6,405 nucleotides of DNA from Holophagaceae bacterium UBA706 (GTDB lineage Bacteria; Acidobacteriota; Holophagae; Holophagales; Holophagaceae), in NCBI GenBank assembly GCA_002298155.1, contig DBME01000139.1, forward strand, positions 5,892 through 12,296, written 5' to 3'. Both the position numbers and the translations under genes were made by a program. Shown here one piece after another: positions 5,389 through 6,405 of this stretch; within the stretch, counting starts at the first letter, position 1, and each line of letters opens with the position of its first letter. The notes below the pieces were generated by a model, which was not told where the DNA came from, made no database searches, and was given only the letters and a program-made list of their open reading frames with translations.

Positions 5389-6015
5389 TCAATCCCAGTC
5401 CACGCGGCCCCCGCGGCTCCGTTCCAGCCACAGGGCCTCCAGGGCCGCCTCCCTCCCCCCGTCGGGGGTGCGGGGCAGCCGGAAGCGCAGGACGGCCTCG
5501 GAGCCCTCGAAGTCCTGGCCCAGGATCTCCGCCTCGGGGAAGGCCCCCAGCACCGAGAAGGGCAGGTGGGCCTGGTCCTGGCGCACGGCGATGGACCCCT
5601 GTCGCCAGGACCGCACGGTTTCCAGGAGGCCCTGCTCCCGGGCCAGGGCCACGGCCCCCTGCACCCCTTCGGTGTAGGCCCGCACCAGACCCCCGGTGCC
5701 CAGCTTGGTGCCCCCGAACCACCGGATGCACACGGCCAGGACGTCCACGAGGCCGTCGCCCTCCAGCACGCGCAGCATGGGGGGGCCGGCGGTGCCCGAG
5801 GGCTCCCCGTCGTCGTCGGCGCCCTGGGCGCCGCCCTGTTCCCGCCAGGCCGTGCAGTGGTGGTTGGCGTCGAAGTCCCGCTTGCGCAGCCGGGCCAGGA
5901 TGGCCTCCCGTTCCGCGGCGTCCGCGGCCGGGTGCAGCTCGGTCAGGAAGACCGAGGCCTTCTCGCGGAACCGGTGGGCGCACGGGGCGGTGAGACGCTG
6001 CATACCTTCCAGCAT
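5389..6015 (-). CDS. yigZ: YigZ/IMPACT family protein (UPF0029 plus DUF1949)
   Basis: Members of this family are small cytoplasmic proteins related to the N-terminal part of eukaryotic IMPACT. The bacterial protein's exact role is unsettled; nucleic-acid or ribosome-linked functions have been suggested from structure. The 208 residues match E. coli YigZ (about 204). The UPF0029 domain shows HRFREKASVF near 14-23, the DANHHCTAW motif at 49-57, DDGEPSGTAGPPML at 68-81, and the hallmark RWFGGTKLGTGGLVRAY at 98-114. A DUF1949-like ferredoxin-fold domain fills about 138-205. The frame is open upstream to 6132, but that part reads through the terminator and the cytochrome gene in another frame and is not conserved. 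Starts at 6015 or 6003 are both possible; neither has a well-spaced ribosome site, since the nearest GGAG lies in the terminator stem 12 nt before 6015. Confidence 0.93.
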   Translation of the reverse strand: MLEGMQRLTAPCAHRFREKASVFLTELHPAADAAEREAILARLRKRDFDANHHCTAWREQGGAQGADDDGEPSGTAGPPMLRVLEGDGLVDVLAVCIRWFGGTKLGTGGLVRAYTEGVQGAVALAREQGLLETVRSWRQGSIAVRQDQAHLPFSVLGAFPEAEILGQDFEGSEAVLRFRLPRTPDGGREAALEALWLERSRGGRVDWD

Positions 6016-6018
6016 GCC

Positions 6019-6050
6019 AAAAAAAAGCTCCCGTCGCCGGGAGCTCTTTT
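6019..6050 (-). terminator. Intrinsic terminator of the cytochrome gene, probably bidirectional
   Basis: On the minus strand AGCTCCCG pairs with CGGGAGCT in a perfect 8-bp stem (6026-6033 with 6038-6045) closed by a GCGA tetraloop of the GNRA type. It is followed by an unbroken T-run (down to 6019). It lies 20 nt after the cytochrome stop. On the plus strand the same stem is followed by CTTTTC, a weaker tail, but nothing on the plus strand needs terminating here. The T-run ends 3 nt before the ATG at 6015 of the YigZ-family gene. Confidence 0.92.
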
Positions 6051-6065
6051 CGGGGCTTGAGGTTT

Positions 6066-6404
6066 CTACCGGGTGCCCAGGTCCTTGAGGATCTTGGGAT
6101 CGGGGTCGTCCTGCGCCAGGATCGTGTGGCAAGTGTCGCAGTCGCCGGCGATGGTCTTGCCTTCCTTGGACGTGTGCAGGCCGTCGTGGCAGCGGAAGCA
6201 GCCGCCTTCCTGGTGGCCGATGTGGTTGGGGTGGGTGCCCCAGGTCAGCTTCATCTCGGGGGAGACGTTGCGGAGGTAGGCGTCCTTGATGGCTTCCGCG
6301 GCGGCTTCCAGGGCGGGGCGCTTGTCCCGGTATACGGCGGGGTAGTTGGCCTGGTAGAACGCGATGACGGCCTTGGGGATCGCCACGGCGGCCTCGGCCT
6401 GGTC
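6066..6404 (-). CDS. Multihaem cytochrome c, NapC/NirT-like, C-terminal part only
   Basis: Only the last 112 residues lie in the window; the frame is open to the right edge and the gene starts outside it. The GTG at 6386 is internal. Two covalent haem-binding motifs are visible, CFRCH (visible residues 69-73) and CDTCH (89-93), with extra histidines (THPNHIGHQ) just before them that could be distal ligands. The segment with PEMKLTWGTHPNHIGH followed by GGCFRCHDGLHTS is typical of long NapC/NirT-type cytochromes that I recall from Acidobacteria and Deltaproteobacteria, which sit in the inner membrane or periplasm and pass electrons from quinol. The upstream membrane anchor and other haems cannot be seen, so the electron acceptor is unknown. 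The gene ends at a TAG at 6066-6068 followed by a strong terminator. Confidence 0.88.
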   Translation of the reverse strand, partial: DQAEAAVAIPKAVIAFYQANYPAVYRDKRPALEAAAEAIKDAYLRNVSPEMKLTWGTHPNHIGHQEGGCFRCHDGLHTSKEGKTIAGDCDTCHTILAQDDPDPKILKDLGTR

Positions 6405-6405
6405 C

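Noticed and set aside
6016..6132. N-terminal extension of the YigZ-family protein
   Set aside because: It would have to be translated through the terminator hairpin and the end of the cytochrome gene, and family members begin near the residue encoded at 6015 or 6003.

Overview
The window looks like ordinary chromosome from a very GC-rich bacterium. The pale intergenic stretches stand out against dense, mostly operonic coding, and codon third positions are almost all G or C. The gene content fits an Acidobacteriota lineage of the Holophagales type (Geothrix/Holophaga): a CoaX-type pantothenate kinase next to a short biotin ligase, a LytS/LytTR pair behind a LiaF-like membrane protein, and the tail of a NapC/NirT-style multihaem cytochrome c. 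This taxonomic reading is recalled family resemblance, not a search result.

Left part, plus strand: the 3' end of an unrecognised protein with HEAT-like helical repeats (2-355); then coaX (401-1207) and a biotin-protein ligase (1192-1854), which overlap by 16 nt and serve CoA and biotin cofactor biology. An AT-richer spacer of about 100 nt carrying three short dyads leads to a single-pass membrane protein of unknown function (1952-2596). Its stop codon directly abuts the stop codon of the convergent response regulator gene.

Middle part, minus strand, read from 5298 down to 2597: a compact operon. It starts with an unannotated-looking 41-residue membrane microprotein with a perfect Shine-Dalgarno sequence (5173-5298). 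A LiaF-like four-helix membrane protein with a C-terminal beta-repeat domain follows (4427-5143). Then come a LytS-type sensor histidine kinase (3358-4425) and a LytTR response regulator (2597-3361) joined by an ATGA overlap. The layout suggests one envelope-sensing unit: membrane accessory proteins, then kinase, then DNA-binding regulator.

Right part, minus strand: a YigZ/IMPACT-family protein (5389-6015). Its start codon sits 3 nt past the T-run of a strong intrinsic terminator (6019-6050) belonging to the upstream multihaem cytochrome gene. Only the 3' end of that cytochrome gene lies in the window (6066-6404).

No tRNA, rRNA, CRISPR array, insertion sequence or phage gene was seen. The strongest candidates for something undescribed are the 41-residue microprotein at the head of the LiaF-like/LytS/LytTR operon and the unknown membrane protein with its dyad-rich leader.
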